Below, in pieces: positions 27,066-37,225 of a stretch of DNA of 47,914 nt. The DNA lies in NCBI GenBank assembly GCA_021809185.1, contig JAKBAI010000011.1, positions 1 to 47,914 of the forward strand, read 5' to 3'. A model generated the notes under the pieces. It did no database searches. It was not told the DNA's origin and saw only the letters and a list, made by a program, of their open reading frames with translations. The DNA comes from Planctomycetota bacterium (lineage in GTDB: Bacteria; Planctomycetota; Planctomycetia; Gemmatales; Gemmataceae). Numbering within the stretch: position 1 is the first letter of the stretch; every line of letters starts with the position of its first letter. The position numbers and the translations under genes were made by a program.

Positions 27066-28766
27066 TTATCCTAGGAGAGTTTTCTTTCGTTTGACATAAT
27101 CCCAAATCACAAATCGGTCCAAGTCGCGGCCAGCAGTGAAGATGACGCGCCCCTTGGTCGTTTCTGCAAGGCGATACGAAAAGCGGACATCTTCTTCGCT
27201 TTGATTCCAGGTTTGTAGCAAAAATAGCGTTATGGTAATTCCTTCTTTCGCGCAGAATTTGGCTTCGCGCATGGTAGCTTCTTCGGTTCGGTTATCGGGG
27301 GGATAAAGCAAAAAGAGCATCGACCCTTCAAAGTGAGCGGTCGGCAGTCCATCGGTGATAATGATCATATGCCGATTAGGAGTATCTTGACTAGCGAGAA
27401 ATTTTCTTCCTAAGGACATTGCGTGTTGAATATTTGTGAAATGATGGGGAATTTGAACTTCAGAAATATTGGGATCACTCATATCGGCACGCAAGCGAAC
27501 AATGGGATTATAAATCGTGACCGGTTTGGGCATTAAGGTGGGAATATCGGCAATGGACCGGGGTTTCGCAAAGGTATACATTTCAATAAATTGTAAAAAA
27601 TCCCCAGGATATTCCTGGCGGATCAGTCCATCGAGAGCCAATCCCATACGCTTTACATTCGTATACTGGTCGTCATAGCGCATCGATCCAGACATATCGA
27701 GAAGAACGGTGGTAGCACATTTGGGGTTATTTTTGGTGCAATGAATTTCGATATCTTCGGGGCGGAGTCGAATCGGCAATCGGTTTCCTTGGCGTAGCAG
27801 GGCATTTACCATACTGCTGGATATATCCATTTGAGCTACGGAATCGCCAAATTCATACGGCTTGGTTCTTTGTGTTTCTACTGCCCCTTCCCCAATAATT
27901 CCATCGAGATGGCGACCTGATTTACTTTCTTGTAATTCGCTATAGATGGTACTCAGTAGTTTTGATTGAAATAGACGGTATGTTTTTGGGGTTAAGCGGT
28001 AGCCGCGCCGATCGGATTCAATCCCTTGCTGATTGGCCTGTTGCTGTAAATATTCATTAATCTGTTGTTGTATGGCACGTAATTCATCTAGCGATTGGTC
28101 ATCGACATAATCTGCCAATGCTTCCATGTCGATAATTCCAATCTTGGCGTTCTTTTTTGCTTCCTCGAGCTGGCGCAACAATTCATCAATCAGTTCCAAT
28201 TCCTGTTTTACTTCGAGGGCTTCGGGTACGGACAATTCTTGGTTGCCGGTGAAAGGGTATTTGCTGCTCATTTGTTCGATTTGATATTTTTCGCTGAGGC
28301 GTTCGATCAGTTCGACGAGTTTGGTTGCAAACGAACTCCCATCATCCCCGATGCGGAAATAGAGTCGTTCGAGATCGGTAATCTGTTCTTCCTTGACCGC
28401 TTGTCGAAACACGTTGGCTAATTTGGCAGGAGGTTGGATTTTCTGGGCAGTTTGTTGATAATTTTTTTCGCTGGTTTTTTGTACTTTACCGGTTTCGTAG
28501 GTCTCCAGGATTTTGCGTTTCCGTTCTTCGAGGATTTCCATCATTGCTTGTAAACTCATCCCTAATCCACGAATCTGGGATGGATCGATCTGCACAGCGT
28601 TGGCCAGTTCTTCTTCGGTAAGCGAACGGGTTTCGCCATACATGAGCAGATGTTCCATGGCGGGAGTGGCCAGATCGGGAGGTTCGCTCGTTGGGCTTGG
28701 AAAATTTTTGGGATCGTATTGCTGATACGAATGAATAATTCCGCCGAGATTCGATTTTATCGTCAT
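27066..28766 (-). CDS. VWA-domain protein partnered with the MoxR-like ATPase
   Basis: 566 residues, cytosolic. A long helical N-terminal part (~90-260, with a Gln/Glu-rich coil) precedes a C-terminal von Willebrand A domain with metal site DMSGSM (Asp357), a downstream Thr, and IIITDGLP. Proteins of this layout act with a MoxR/ChlI-type AAA+ ATPase as a chaperone that inserts metals or remodels protein complexes, as in CoxE/CoxD, NorD/NorQ or magnesium chelatase D/I. The ATPase gene ends 61 bp upstream on the same strand, so the two form an operon. Client unknown; no metalloenzyme gene is adjacent. Confidence 0.9.
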   Translation of the reverse strand: MTIKSNLGGIIHSYQQYDPKNFPSPTSEPPDLATPAMEHLLMYGETRSLTEEELANAVQIDPSQIRGLGMSLQAMMEILEERKRKILETYETGKVQKTSEKNYQQTAQKIQPPAKLANVFRQAVKEEQITDLERLYFRIGDDGSSFATKLVELIERLSEKYQIEQMSSKYPFTGNQELSVPEALEVKQELELIDELLRQLEEAKKNAKIGIIDMEALADYVDDQSLDELRAIQQQINEYLQQQANQQGIESDRRGYRLTPKTYRLFQSKLLSTIYSELQESKSGRHLDGIIGEGAVETQRTKPYEFGDSVAQMDISSSMVNALLRQGNRLPIRLRPEDIEIHCTKNNPKCATTVLLDMSGSMRYDDQYTNVKRMGLALDGLIRQEYPGDFLQFIEMYTFAKPRSIADIPTLMPKPVTIYNPIVRLRADMSDPNISEVQIPHHFTNIQHAMSLGRKFLASQDTPNRHMIIITDGLPTAHFEGSMLFLLYPPDNRTEEATMREAKFCAKEGITITLFLLQTWNQSEEDVRFSYRLAETTKGRVIFTAGRDLDRFVIWDYVKRKKTLLG

Positions 28767-28827
28767 TCTTTTGATTCCGGTGTTTTGTTGTTCCTATCCA
28801 AGTAAGAGGTCATTGATTATCTGTTGA

Positions 28828-30249
28828 TCAGGTTTCGTACTGAATTTTCCCAAATTTGGTCGAGCGGGATATTCGATCGGTTGCGTACATGCCAGCAAGC
28901 ACAAACTCGACACACGAAGCCCGCATGGCATCCGATTCCCCAGCGTTTACTTCAAACGCTTTTTCCCAGGCTTTCGGCACTCGTTTAAGTCTTTTGGCAT
29001 ATTCAGCCGAGGGGAGCATATCTCCCACCTCAATTTTAGTACCGCGCCCGAAGATATCAGCAATTTCATCCAGACCATGTTTATCGACATACTCTTTGAA
29101 TACCGTAGCGATTGCTTGCGCAATTACCGATTCTAGTACCTGTTTCTCGGTCATCTGATTGCTACCCATCATATCTAATTCTAATTTGCCTAGGGACGAA
29201 GTTACTAGATGACTAAGATCGCTAATCCGGGGTACCGATGGATTTTCCCCCAAGCGAACCCCACGATGTCGAGCACTAGCGATCATCGTGCGATAATTGG
29301 CTATACTGAATCGGGCACTAACCCCGGATTGGTGATCGATATATTTCGATTTACGGGCAGCTATCGTGATTTCTTCGATTATTTCATTCATAAAATAGGG
29401 TACAGAAACGGGGAACGGACCGCCCAGATCGATATCGGCCTCTTGCTGGAATATCTCGATACCCAATACACGTTCGCGCGGGTAGTGCGTTTGAATCAAC
29501 GAACCTATACGATCTTTTAGTTGAGGAATTACCTTACCGCTGCGGTTGTAAGTTGAGGGGTTGGCAGAGAAAAGAATCATGATATCCAGATCGAATTGGA
29601 TCGGATAACCACGGATCTGCACATCCCGTTCTTCAAGAATATTAAAAAGACCTACCTGAATCAGTTCATCCAACTCCGGAATTTCGTTCATCGCAAAAAT
29701 CCCGCGGTGCATGCGCGGGATCAGACCAAAATGCAGAGCATCTTCCGTTGATAGACTAGTTCCGGCAGCCAATTTGGCTGGATCTATCTCTCCGATAATA
29801 TCGGCAAATTTAGTGCCAGGGGCAAGGCGTTCCGCATACCGTTCTTGCCTTGGCCACCAGGCAATCGCTATTTCGCTTTCTGCATGATTGGCTACCCAAT
29901 TTTTCCCTTGCGCGGTTATGGGGTGATAAGGATTTTCATGCACCGGACAATGGGGGATATTCAGATAGGGCAGATATTCATCCAATAACTGCACCAGAGA
30001 ACGCATCAATCGGCTTTTCGCTTGCCCTTTTTCCCCCAAAAACAAGAGATCGTGTTTGGCTAGTAACGCGATATTGATTTCGGGAATTACCGTATCTTCA
30101 TAACCAATAATGCCTGGGAAAAGTTCTTCCCCTCTCTGCAATTTGAGTAAAAAATTATCCTGAATTTCTTGTTTAACACTTTTGCTTTGCCAATTGGCAG
30201 CTCGCAATTCAGCTAAGGTTTTGGGCAATGTAAGCTGCGATTTCGTCAA
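28828..30249 (-). CDS. MoxR/ChlI-like AAA+ ATPase
   Basis: 473 residues from the start I prefer: TTG at 30249, which has AAGGAG exactly 6 bases upstream. A longer in-frame reading from TTG 30300 has no ribosome site. Walker A is GEKGQAKSR (72-80), Walker [12 protein letters not shown], and a sensor segment [20 protein letters not shown] follows, all typical of the helix-2-insert clade. A ~35-residue insertion with [11 protein letters not shown] sits after Walker A. Works with the VWA protein encoded next. Probably couples ATP hydrolysis to remodelling of a client that the VWA protein recruits. Confidence 0.9.
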   Translation of the reverse strand: MTKSQLTLPKTLAELRAANWQSKSVKQEIQDNFLLKLQRGEELFPGIIGYEDTVIPEINIALLAKHDLLFLGEKGQAKSRLMRSLVQLLDEYLPYLNIPHCPVHENPYHPITAQGKNWVANHAESEIAIAWWPRQERYAERLAPGTKFADIIGEIDPAKLAAGTSLSTEDALHFGLIPRMHRGIFAMNEIPELDELIQVGLFNILEERDVQIRGYPIQFDLDIMILFSANPSTYNRSGKVIPQLKDRIGSLIQTHYPRERVLGIEIFQQEADIDLGGPFPVSVPYFMNEIIEEITIAARKSKYIDHQSGVSARFSIANYRTMIASARHRGVRLGENPSVPRISDLSHLVTSSLGKLELDMMGSNQMTEKQVLESVIAQAIATVFKEYVDKHGLDEIADIFGRGTKIEVGDMLPSAEYAKRLKRVPKAWEKAFEVNAGESDAMRASCVEFVLAGMYATDRISRSTKFGKIQYET

Positions 30250-30947
30250 TGGATGCTCCTTCTGACTCTCATTTTCTGGCTTAATAAATAATATTATCAA
30301 TAATATTTATTAGTACTTCTATCTATTTTACGAAGAATTCGACCGTTTCTCAACCAGATTGTTCCACTCTTTTAAACGGCGATCCAATTCTTATTCAAAG
30401 TAAAATCGTTTATTCTACTACTATCTTAGACGTTCAAGCTCTTAAGAATCAATAAAAAGGATCACAAAAATCGTGTTCCAATCCAAAAAAATTGATTCGT
30501 GACCTATTCTTAATTGTTTTTGATGAATAAATAAAATCGAGAGTTATGGCCAAGAGATTTTAATAAAATAGACCAATCTCTATTATTGTGTGTTGATAAT
30601 CTGTATGAATTTGACATGATCAAATTGCAGCATGATGGGATAAACAATTTGAACATAGAGTTAAACTAGTGTAAATTTAGAAAAGGAATTTTGTTGAATG
30701 AAATCAAAGAGCAGATTAAAATTCATAACGAATCTGAAGCCGATTTTATAAAGCAATAGTAGAATAAAATACTCGTTGTGTTGATGAAAGAAGAAAACAA
30801 TAGCGGAATCGGCAAATATGAAATTATCCCAAGCTTACAAGAACCGAAGCTTGGCAGTTGACAAGTGCCCTGTTTGGGTAACACTTGGTATCGATCACCT
30901 CGGAGCTATTTTCGAGACACGATTCGGGGAGTCGTGCGACGGTTATT
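30250..30947. other. A+T-rich spacer, no gene
   Basis: About 700 bp between two minus-strand genes; the ATPase promoter must lie in its right-to-left reading start. It holds a hairpin (30829-30854) near the end of the esterase-like gene and nothing else I can support. Confidence 0.5.
30829..30854 (-). terminator. Hairpin after the esterase-fold gene
   Basis: CCAAGCTT and AAGCTTGG flank a 10-base loop, about 94 bases beyond the stop at 30948. Only a mixed A/T tract follows. Confidence 0.4.
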
Positions 30948-31760
30948 TCACAATAATGCTATCGGTTTGTGGAGTGTCGCGCGGATCCAGTTAAACATTT
31001 GTGGAAATAGGTCGCAATCGGAGGTAATATGATTCGCTTGTTCCCAGCGATGGGGGATGCCTAGAGCATTCAGTTTTTCGTGAAAGCGATCGTTGCCACG
31101 ATACCAGTGCGGGCCACGATTTGTGGTGAGCAAATTCAATTGTTCTGGAACACTATCCGATTTCAGCTGTAATACGGGACTATCTTGGCGGCAAGTTTCC
31201 TTAGTTGGATACAAATCGTCCAGAGTACTCCCTTCTCCCCAATATTCCCAGTAATCCAGAGCGGCATCGATGGCAATTACAGTCGAAAATATTTTGGGAT
31301 AACGCAATCCTAATCGGATCGCCCCCAGTCCGCCCATGCCAATTCCTCCGATCATTATCCGCGTTAATGGGGGCACTAATGGGGAGTAATCGCCATTTAA
31401 ATCGGAAGATGGTATCAATAACGATGGTGATTTATTTTCATGCTTGGAGGAAAGATCACCGCTCATGGATCGAACCTGAGGATAGACAACCGATAAGAGA
31501 TAATCTTGTACCGATCTTGTGGGAGAAAAATCGTGGTGGATTCGATCGGTATACCAAAATGGACCGGGCTTCGCTACCACGCAATTGAGTTGGAGTAACT
31601 GGAGATTCTGGATAAACAAGGGGTGTAACCAGTAAGCTTCCTCTTCCAGATCGGGGCATAACCAGAGTATTCGATTTTCTGGGCATCGATCGGTATCTCT
31701 ACCTCGAAACCAGTCCAATTCGTGCCCATCTAATTCTATTTTCTGCCAGTTGTTCATCAT
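30948..31760 (-). CDS. Esterase-fold alpha/beta hydrolase lacking the nucleophile Ser
   Basis: 270 residues resembling the esterase D/feruloyl-esterase branch: RILWLCPDLEEEAYWLH early, a long insertion (~85-130), then the elbow MIGGIGMGGLGAIRLGLRYP, and a C-terminal QANHITSDCDLFPQMFNWI where the catalytic His is expected. The elbow should read G-x-S-M-G-G, but the Ser position is Gly141 (codon GGC). It is therefore either a non-catalytic relative or uses another mechanism. No signal peptide. Stands alone between two terminator-like hairpin regions. Confidence 0.78.
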   Translation of the reverse strand: MMNNWQKIELDGHELDWFRGRDTDRCPENRILWLCPDLEEEAYWLHPLFIQNLQLLQLNCVVAKPGPFWYTDRIHHDFSPTRSVQDYLLSVVYPQVRSMSGDLSSKHENKSPSLLIPSSDLNGDYSPLVPPLTRIMIGGIGMGGLGAIRLGLRYPKIFSTVIAIDAALDYWEYWGEGSTLDDLYPTKETCRQDSPVLQLKSDSVPEQLNLLTTNRGPHWYRGNDRFHEKLNALGIPHRWEQANHITSDCDLFPQMFNWIRATLHKPIALL

Positions 31761-32044
31761 TTTTGTGTTTGTCGATTGAATAATTTTAAGAGCTTCGAGA
31801 GAGCGAGATTTGTTTACTTCCTCGTTCGTTGAAAATAGTCTTTCCTGGTGTTACAAAGGTATTACAAGGGGTGTTAAAGATCTTTTGCCATTACCTATTC
31901 TTTTGGTCATTCCAATAGGTTAGTTTTTTCTGTTATTCCTAAATAAAAATGAAAGCGAAGAGCAGTAATTGAATTTTAAGAATAGCGATTGGCGCAGAAA
32001 TGAGAAACTCTGTTTTGGCATTGAGAAAGTAGATTTTCGAATGA

Positions 32045-32092
32045 AGAACAATTCTATCAGAAAAACGAATACTCTTCTGAAAGAATTGTTCT
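32045..32092 (-). terminator. Second hairpin after the TPR gene
   Basis: AGAACAATTCT pairs with AGAATTGTTCT (11 bp); after an A-A mismatch TCAG pairs with CTGA, leaving a 16-base loop. Confidence 0.5.
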
Positions 32093-32118
32093 AAACGATC
32101 TAATTGTTTATTTTAATC

Positions 32119-32170
32119 GCATATGAAAGCATTGTCTATTAAGAGGCATTTGAGACGAGCTTTCATATGC
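32119..32170 (-). terminator. First hairpin after the TPR gene
   Basis: GCATATGAAAGC and GCTTTCATATGC pair perfectly over 12 bp with a 28-base loop, 36 bases beyond the stop at 32206. Without a U-run; with the next hairpin it forms a tandem stop region. Confidence 0.5.
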
Positions 32171-32205
32171 CAAAGACTTAACTCAAAAATCGATGGAAAG
32201 ATTTT

Positions 32206-33513
32206 CTATTTTTGAAGCTGTTTCAGTTTATCCTTGATTTCCTTTTTGCGATCATCGTCGCGTTTGGTTTGCCCATCAGCTTCCAGAGCGAGTTTCAGAG
32301 CATTTTCTGCCCCCGATTTATCTTTAAGGGCGAGTAGAACTTCAGCGAGGTGGTCATAAATTTCGACATGCCGACCTTCGCGCTGGTCAACAGCTTCCTT
32401 GAGGTATTTTTTGGCTTCTTCATATTTTTTTTGTTTGAATAGAACCCATCCCAAGCTATCTAAATAAGAGGCGTTGTCCTTATCATCATCGGCAGAATCG
32501 GATTCTTTTCTCTTTTTGCGATCGATTTCGATTGCTTGACGAACCAATTTTTCTGCTTCATCTAATTTCATGTTATTGTCGGCTAAAATATAACCAAGAT
32601 CGTTCTTATATGTCGAATTTTCAGGGTCTTCTTTAACCAAGGATTCGAGCTGCGACGTAGCCTTGTCAATTTTTTTCAGGTCGACATAAACCCCGCTGAG
32701 TTTATAACGCAACATCCGTGCAATTTTATCCCGGCTATCTTTTTTCAGAGCGGTGTTTCGAGATTTGCGTAGTCTTTCAATACAATCGAGATAGGTTTCC
32801 GCAGCGTCATCCAGTTTACCTTCTTCTTGCTGAACAAATGCCAAAAGCTGATAAAAATACCAACCTCCTTCATCGGCTTCCATTAATTTTCGGGTGATAT
32901 CTTTAGCTTCATTGAGTTTCCCGTCGCGGGCCAGCGCTTGAACTTTCCGTTCCAGAATAAAAAGTTTACTCCGGCTAATGGGGGAATCACCACGCGCATC
33001 GTTGGGTGTTTTAATTTCCAAAAATTCATCACATATTTTGATGCATTCCTCATATTTTTTACTCAGAAAGGTCAGGTCGATCAGATTTTCAAAACTTTGA
33101 ACTGCCTTAGAAGGGCTTTGCAATCGAAACGCATCGTCGACACAAACTCGATAAAATTCCTCTGCGATCTTGACCTCTTTGAATTCTTGCGCAATTCGGC
33201 CAATGATCAAGGCCGAGGTATAATTAAATGGGCCATTTGGATCTTTGCTCGGTGAAGCCTTGGCCGCTTTGAGCATTTCGTAAGCGACCTTAATTAGTTT
33301 TTTGGCATCGTTTTCATTTTTGGCGAGTAATCTCAATTCCCCTCTGATTACATCATTACCCGTTATCGTATTCAAACTTAAAATACGAGTTTCAATTGCT
33401 TTCCGGTCATCCCCATTTACTGAGTCCTCCGCAAGTAGGGGGATGGAGCTTGCCAATTGCCCAATCCAAAATGCCCCTATAATTAGTAAATACCCTAAAT
33501 AACGTCTCTTCAT
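32206..33513 (-). CDS. Secreted TPR-repeat protein
   Basis: 435 residues. I chose the ATG at 33513, with AAGGAG 8 bases upstream; an in-frame TTG at 33519 is too close to that site. Signal peptide to about residue 28 (GYLLIIGAFWIGQLA, cleavage near LAED). At least six helix-turn-helix TPR units, clearest at the C-terminal half: NDLGYILADNNMKLDEAEKL, YLDSLGWVLFKQKKYEEAKK and IYDHLAEVLLALKDKSGAEN, with an acidic stretch ESDSADDDKDN between the first two. TPRs mediate protein-protein contacts; partner unknown. Single gene followed by two hairpins. Confidence 0.87.
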   Translation of the reverse strand: MKRRYLGYLLIIGAFWIGQLASSIPLLAEDSVNGDDRKAIETRILSLNTITGNDVIRGELRLLAKNENDAKKLIKVAYEMLKAAKASPSKDPNGPFNYTSALIIGRIAQEFKEVKIAEEFYRVCVDDAFRLQSPSKAVQSFENLIDLTFLSKKYEECIKICDEFLEIKTPNDARGDSPISRSKLFILERKVQALARDGKLNEAKDITRKLMEADEGGWYFYQLLAFVQQEEGKLDDAAETYLDCIERLRKSRNTALKKDSRDKIARMLRYKLSGVYVDLKKIDKATSQLESLVKEDPENSTYKNDLGYILADNNMKLDEAEKLVRQAIEIDRKKRKESDSADDDKDNASYLDSLGWVLFKQKKYEEAKKYLKEAVDQREGRHVEIYDHLAEVLLALKDKSGAENALKLALEADGQTKRDDDRKKEIKDKLKQLQK

Positions 33514-34454
33514 TCTCAATTCTCCTTTGAATCATCCTGTCCCATAGATCAAAATAGTTAAGAACACCTTAGCTTAATAGTAATCTTAATATCATTCATA
33601 CAAATCGTTTAATTCACTTATTAGTTATATTTTAACAAACTGATTTGATTCGGGCTACACCGATTCTTCAAATCAGAGCAAAGTCCAGATCCGGAATAGA
33701 TTGATTGGTTAATAAAGACGACTAATAATGTATATTTTTTATTCAAATCGAACCATTTTTGATATGAAATTAAAATGAATGTTACCATATTCGCAAAAAA
33801 TCAGATTGGACGCATAGAGAATTTCATTAAAATAATGGTTTGATTCAAACGACTAGGTTCTAACTCGAAATATTTCTGCAAAATGGTTCGTAAGAATCCA
33901 TATAGATTCATACCAGTTATATTCAGATTTTTCCTTCTCTTTTTTAAAATTGGAGGATTTGTTAAAGTTTGGCAAAAAAAATATGCTAGAGTAAAAAGAA
34001 CTTTAAGAAATATTTATGATCATCAAAAAGGGGAAAATCAATTCAACTAGATTGAATTTTTCAAAAATGTAGACTAAAAATTGAACAGAATATTCGAAGA
34101 ATAAGTATCGAACTCCAAGTAAATTTTTTTACGGAAAATGATAAAAAGTAAAAGGAAATCAGATGAGAATCGCCTAGTTCCGTGTACTGGATCGTCTTAA
34201 GAATAGTTTAGTTTAATGTATTTTATTGCCTAATGTATTAACCCATACCAGATTAATTACTCTGAACCAAGATTTCTGTTAAAAAGATGGATCGTTTAGT
34301 GAATCTCGATGGAAACTCGATTTACTTGAAGCAAACTTGGATTATCTAAATTTTTGATGATCTAGTATTCCATTTTTTGATTTGTTTAGAGTAACTAGTA
34401 ATTAGAGTAACTAGTAATTAGAGTAACTGGTAAATAGAAACAAGGGAATGAGTT
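33514..34454. other. Long divergent spacer, no gene
   Basis: About 940 bp, very A+T-rich, between the divergent TPR and kinase genes. It contains a 16-bp x3 repeat immediately before the kinase start and otherwise nothing I can support. Confidence 0.55.
34387..34434. repeat. 16-bp tandem repeat, 3 copies, before the kinase start
   Basis: tagagtaactagtaat twice exactly, then tagagtaactggtaaa; ends 20 bases before the start codon, so it lies in the leader or core promoter. Confidence 0.85.
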
Positions 34455-35381
34455 TTGAGCCACTTTCAGTTACAAATTGGTGCGAAGCCATTTCCCGGAT
34501 ATTGTTTGCGCGAACTTCGGGGCAAAGGGGGCTTTGCCGAAGTTTGGGAGGCGGATTCTCCTGACGGTCAAATCATTGCTATGAAGTTTTTTGCAACGGA
34601 TCAAACAAGTTCGACCGTCAAAGAATTGAAATCATTGCTATCGATTCAAAAATTATCTCATCCAAATTTGATTAAAATTCATCGTATCTGGTCCATGGCA
34701 GGGTATGTTGTAGTAGCAATGGAATTGGCTGAGGGTAGTCTAATGGAACTGTTGACCGCTTATCAGACCGAATTCCAGGCCAATATTGAACATTCTCTAT
34801 TGTGCCATTTTTTAGGTCAAGCAGCGGAAGCCTTAGATTATCTGAATGCGCGGCAACATACGTTAGATGGCCGAAAAGTTGGTTGGCAGCATTGTGATAT
34901 TAAACCGAGTAATCTGCTTTTGTTTGGAGAAGATTTGAAGATTGCAGATTTTGGTTTTGCCACTCCTACCACCAGTTCCTTGAATCCCTATTTAACGGGG
35001 GGCACTCTGGATTTTGCCCCACCGGAAGTTTTTCGCGGCATGGTTTCGGAGAGAAGTGATCAATATAGTTTAGCGGTAACTTACTATTATTTGCGGACTT
35101 CGCAATTTCCATTCCCCTCTTCGCCGAAAAAGTTCAGTCGAGATTATAGTTATAGTCGACCCCATCCGAAGCTGGATCTGGTCGATATACGTGAACGCAA
35201 AATTATAGAGCGTGCTCTGGCTATTAATCCGAGCGACCGCTGGGAATCCTGCCGGCAGTTTGTCCAGGAACTTTCTAAAGTAAATTGCAGCTCTTCCTCG
35301 AATTCTCTGCTCGTTGCTACGAACTATGCTTCGCGGTCTGATACCACTTGCGATGTGAAACCCGGAACCCGATTTAACTGA
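34455..35381 (+). CDS. Hanks-type serine/threonine protein kinase
   Basis: 308 residues, a kinase domain with no membrane span or sensor. Gly-rich loop GKGGFAEV (23-30), ATP-binding Lys44, catalytic HCD loop Asp148 in HCDIKPSN (Cys instead of Arg, a non-RD kinase), metal Asp165 in DFG, and APPE for the APE motif. All catalytic residues are present, so it should be active. The start is TTG 34455, with AAGGGA about 7 bases upstream; the ATG at 34448 is in another frame. The following membrane protein starts 50 bp downstream, so the two are probably co-transcribed. No cognate phosphatase is nearby. Confidence 0.92.
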   Translation: MSHFQLQIGAKPFPGYCLRELRGKGGFAEVWEADSPDGQIIAMKFFATDQTSSTVKELKSLLSIQKLSHPNLIKIHRIWSMAGYVVVAMELAEGSLMELLTAYQTEFQANIEHSLLCHFLGQAAEALDYLNARQHTLDGRKVGWQHCDIKPSNLLLFGEDLKIADFGFATPTTSSLNPYLTGGTLDFAPPEVFRGMVSERSDQYSLAVTYYYLRTSQFPFPSSPKKFSRDYSYSRPHPKLDLVDIRERKIIERALAINPSDRWESCRQFVQELSKVNCSSSSNSLLVATNYASRSDTTCDVKPGTRFN

Positions 35382-35431
35382 TTCTTATCACAATTTTTTT
35401 CCTAATCCCGAATACGATTTGAGAAATTTGG

Positions 35432-37036
35432 ATGTTAAGTGCATTTTTTTTATCTGCTGGTCGATCACCGAGCCGACAAAAGAATTTTCGAACGACTTTG
35501 ACATTGCATCTATGTTTTTTGGCCGCACTGCTCGTGGTGCTTTGCTATACCCCCACAGCGACCACAATGTCTCTGGTTGCCCAAACTCTTCTGTGTACTG
35601 GCATTACCGAGGGAGCAATTCTCATCGGTTGGCGATTAACGCAAATTCCCAAAAGTCAAGCTCTTGAATTTTTATTGACATCCCCTGTGCAACCAGGTTG
35701 GGTATTCTTGGCAGAATTGCTCGTGGGATTGTATCAGTTAATGTTGGTTCAGCTCGGTGGTTTGCCTTTTTTGCTGGCAATGCTATTTACAGGCCAGATA
35801 GAACCGGATGGGATTTTGGTATTAATGGGGATGACCTTTTTCTGGGGTGTAGTTACGGGACTAGGGATTATCGTCTGGACTTATGAATCACGTTTCGTTC
35901 GCAAAATAGGTGAATATGTGGCGATGGCTGGAATCCTGATCTATTTGGTCGTTGGTGTCCTGGCCGGGGAGCATCTACGGAGCTGGTTACAAGCATTTCC
36001 GCACTGGCTCGGTCAGGGAATTTACGATTTGGTTCTCAGATTTTATCAGTTTAATCCATTTGGGATCATACAATATTGGTTCTCTGCGGAATTTATCCCG
36101 TGGTTGGGCTGGGAGCGTTTAGAATATCACCTAGGAGTAACATTCTTCCTATCGATCTTGATGGTATTACGAGGTAAAGTTCGTTTGTTAGGGCATTTTC
36201 ATGATCGGCATTATCGCCCGCTGGAATCGAATCGACTGGATCAAAGTGATCGAATCGGCAATCAGCCTTTGTCGTGGTGGGCGGTTCGGCGAGTGATGGA
36301 ATATTCTGGGCGAGTGAACCAGTGGCTCGCTGGGGGCTTTTGTTTAATATATGCGACCTATATTGTTGCGGAACCGCACTGGCCAATCTGGATGGGGAGA
36401 TTAGTGTTTCAGATTGTTGATCGTTTAGGCGGACCAGCAATGTTGATCACAGGCTTGCTGATCCTTGCCGCAGTCCCTGCTGCCTTTCAATATGGCTTAT
36501 GGGACGCAAATGAATCCGATCGCTGTAAACGACTGGAGCTACTGTTACTGAGTGAATTGACAGGGCAAGACTATCATGCGGCCGCTCTGGCGGCCGCTTG
36601 GCGGCGTGGACGTGGTTATTTGTTCATCGCGATGTTTTTATGGATTGCCCTTTTGCTCGCTCACCGGATCGATGTGTTGCAATTTTTGGCTTCCCTGGCG
36701 ATGGGGGCTATCTTCTGGGGGATGGTGTTTACTATCGGGTTTCGAGCTTTCAGCACGGGAGTCCAAGCCAATCGATTTGGTTCCCTGATGACTCTTGGGC
36801 TGCCTCTATTGACTTATGCAGCTTTTCGAATGCAGTATGATTTTCTGGCCTGTTTACTTCCACCTGGTGCTATTTTCCACGCCCTAACCGATCGACCAGA
36901 TTGGCTTTGGGCAATCGGCCCTATCTCCCTTTCCTTGTTGACTCTCTTTCTAGAAAAGAAAAGTATGAATTCCTGTGACGCCAACTTACGGGATTGGTAC
37001 AATCGCCGCCATGGACCTGCTGCTAATTTGATTTGA
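35432..37036 (+). CDS. Multi-spanning membrane protein, ABC-2 permease-like
   Basis: 534 residues with about 11-12 hydrophobic segments. The first half (LHLCFLAALLVVL, then VAQTLLCTGITEGAILIGWRL, QALEFLLTSPVQPGWVFLAELLVG) follows the ABC-2 pattern of the permease family, including the short helix before TPV-like QPGW. The second half repeats similar topology, suggesting an internal duplication. A soluble loop with HDRHYRPLE lies in the middle. No ATPase gene is adjacent, so a transporter role would need an unlinked partner. Follows the kinase by 50 bp; possible kinase target. Confidence 0.72.
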   Translation: MLSAFFLSAGRSPSRQKNFRTTLTLHLCFLAALLVVLCYTPTATTMSLVAQTLLCTGITEGAILIGWRLTQIPKSQALEFLLTSPVQPGWVFLAELLVGLYQLMLVQLGGLPFLLAMLFTGQIEPDGILVLMGMTFFWGVVTGLGIIVWTYESRFVRKIGEYVAMAGILIYLVVGVLAGEHLRSWLQAFPHWLGQGIYDLVLRFYQFNPFGIIQYWFSAEFIPWLGWERLEYHLGVTFFLSILMVLRGKVRLLGHFHDRHYRPLESNRLDQSDRIGNQPLSWWAVRRVMEYSGRVNQWLAGGFCLIYATYIVAEPHWPIWMGRLVFQIVDRLGGPAMLITGLLILAAVPAAFQYGLWDANESDRCKRLELLLLSELTGQDYHAAALAAAWRRGRGYLFIAMFLWIALLLAHRIDVLQFLASLAMGAIFWGMVFTIGFRAFSTGVQANRFGSLMTLGLPLLTYAAFRMQYDFLACLLPPGAIFHALTDRPDWLWAIGPISLSLLTLFLEKKSMNSCDANLRDWYNRRHGPAANLI

Positions 37037-37170
37037 TGACTAGCGCTTTGAAGACCTTCATTCTAAGTATTGGGAAAGTATCTCCTGCCAGAATATTTAA
37101 TCGTTTAGCATCAAGAATGACTGGGCGAATGAAAAGTTTCAAGCGATTCTGAATGATAAAACAATCCTTG

Positions 37171-37225
37171 ATGCAACTTCCCCTGTTGCAGCTCTCCATG
37201 TTGCAGCTCTCCATGTTGCAACTTA
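37171..37225. repeat. 15-bp tandem repeat abutting a stop codon
   Basis: atgcaacttcccctg, then ttgcagctctccatg twice exactly, then a partial ttgcaactta that contains the stop codon (minus strand, 37223-37225) of the next gene. Confidence 0.8.

Larger units (their letters stand above)
31761..32205. other. Spacer with two hairpins
   Basis: 445 bp between the TPR gene stop and the esterase-fold gene start; carries the two inverted repeats listed separately. No gene. Confidence 0.55.

Noticed and set aside
26779-27105. 108-codon minus-strand frame downstream of the VWA gene
   Set aside because: It overlaps the end of the VWA gene, has no Shine-Dalgarno, no domain content, and runs through the GGGATCC palindrome; more likely chance.
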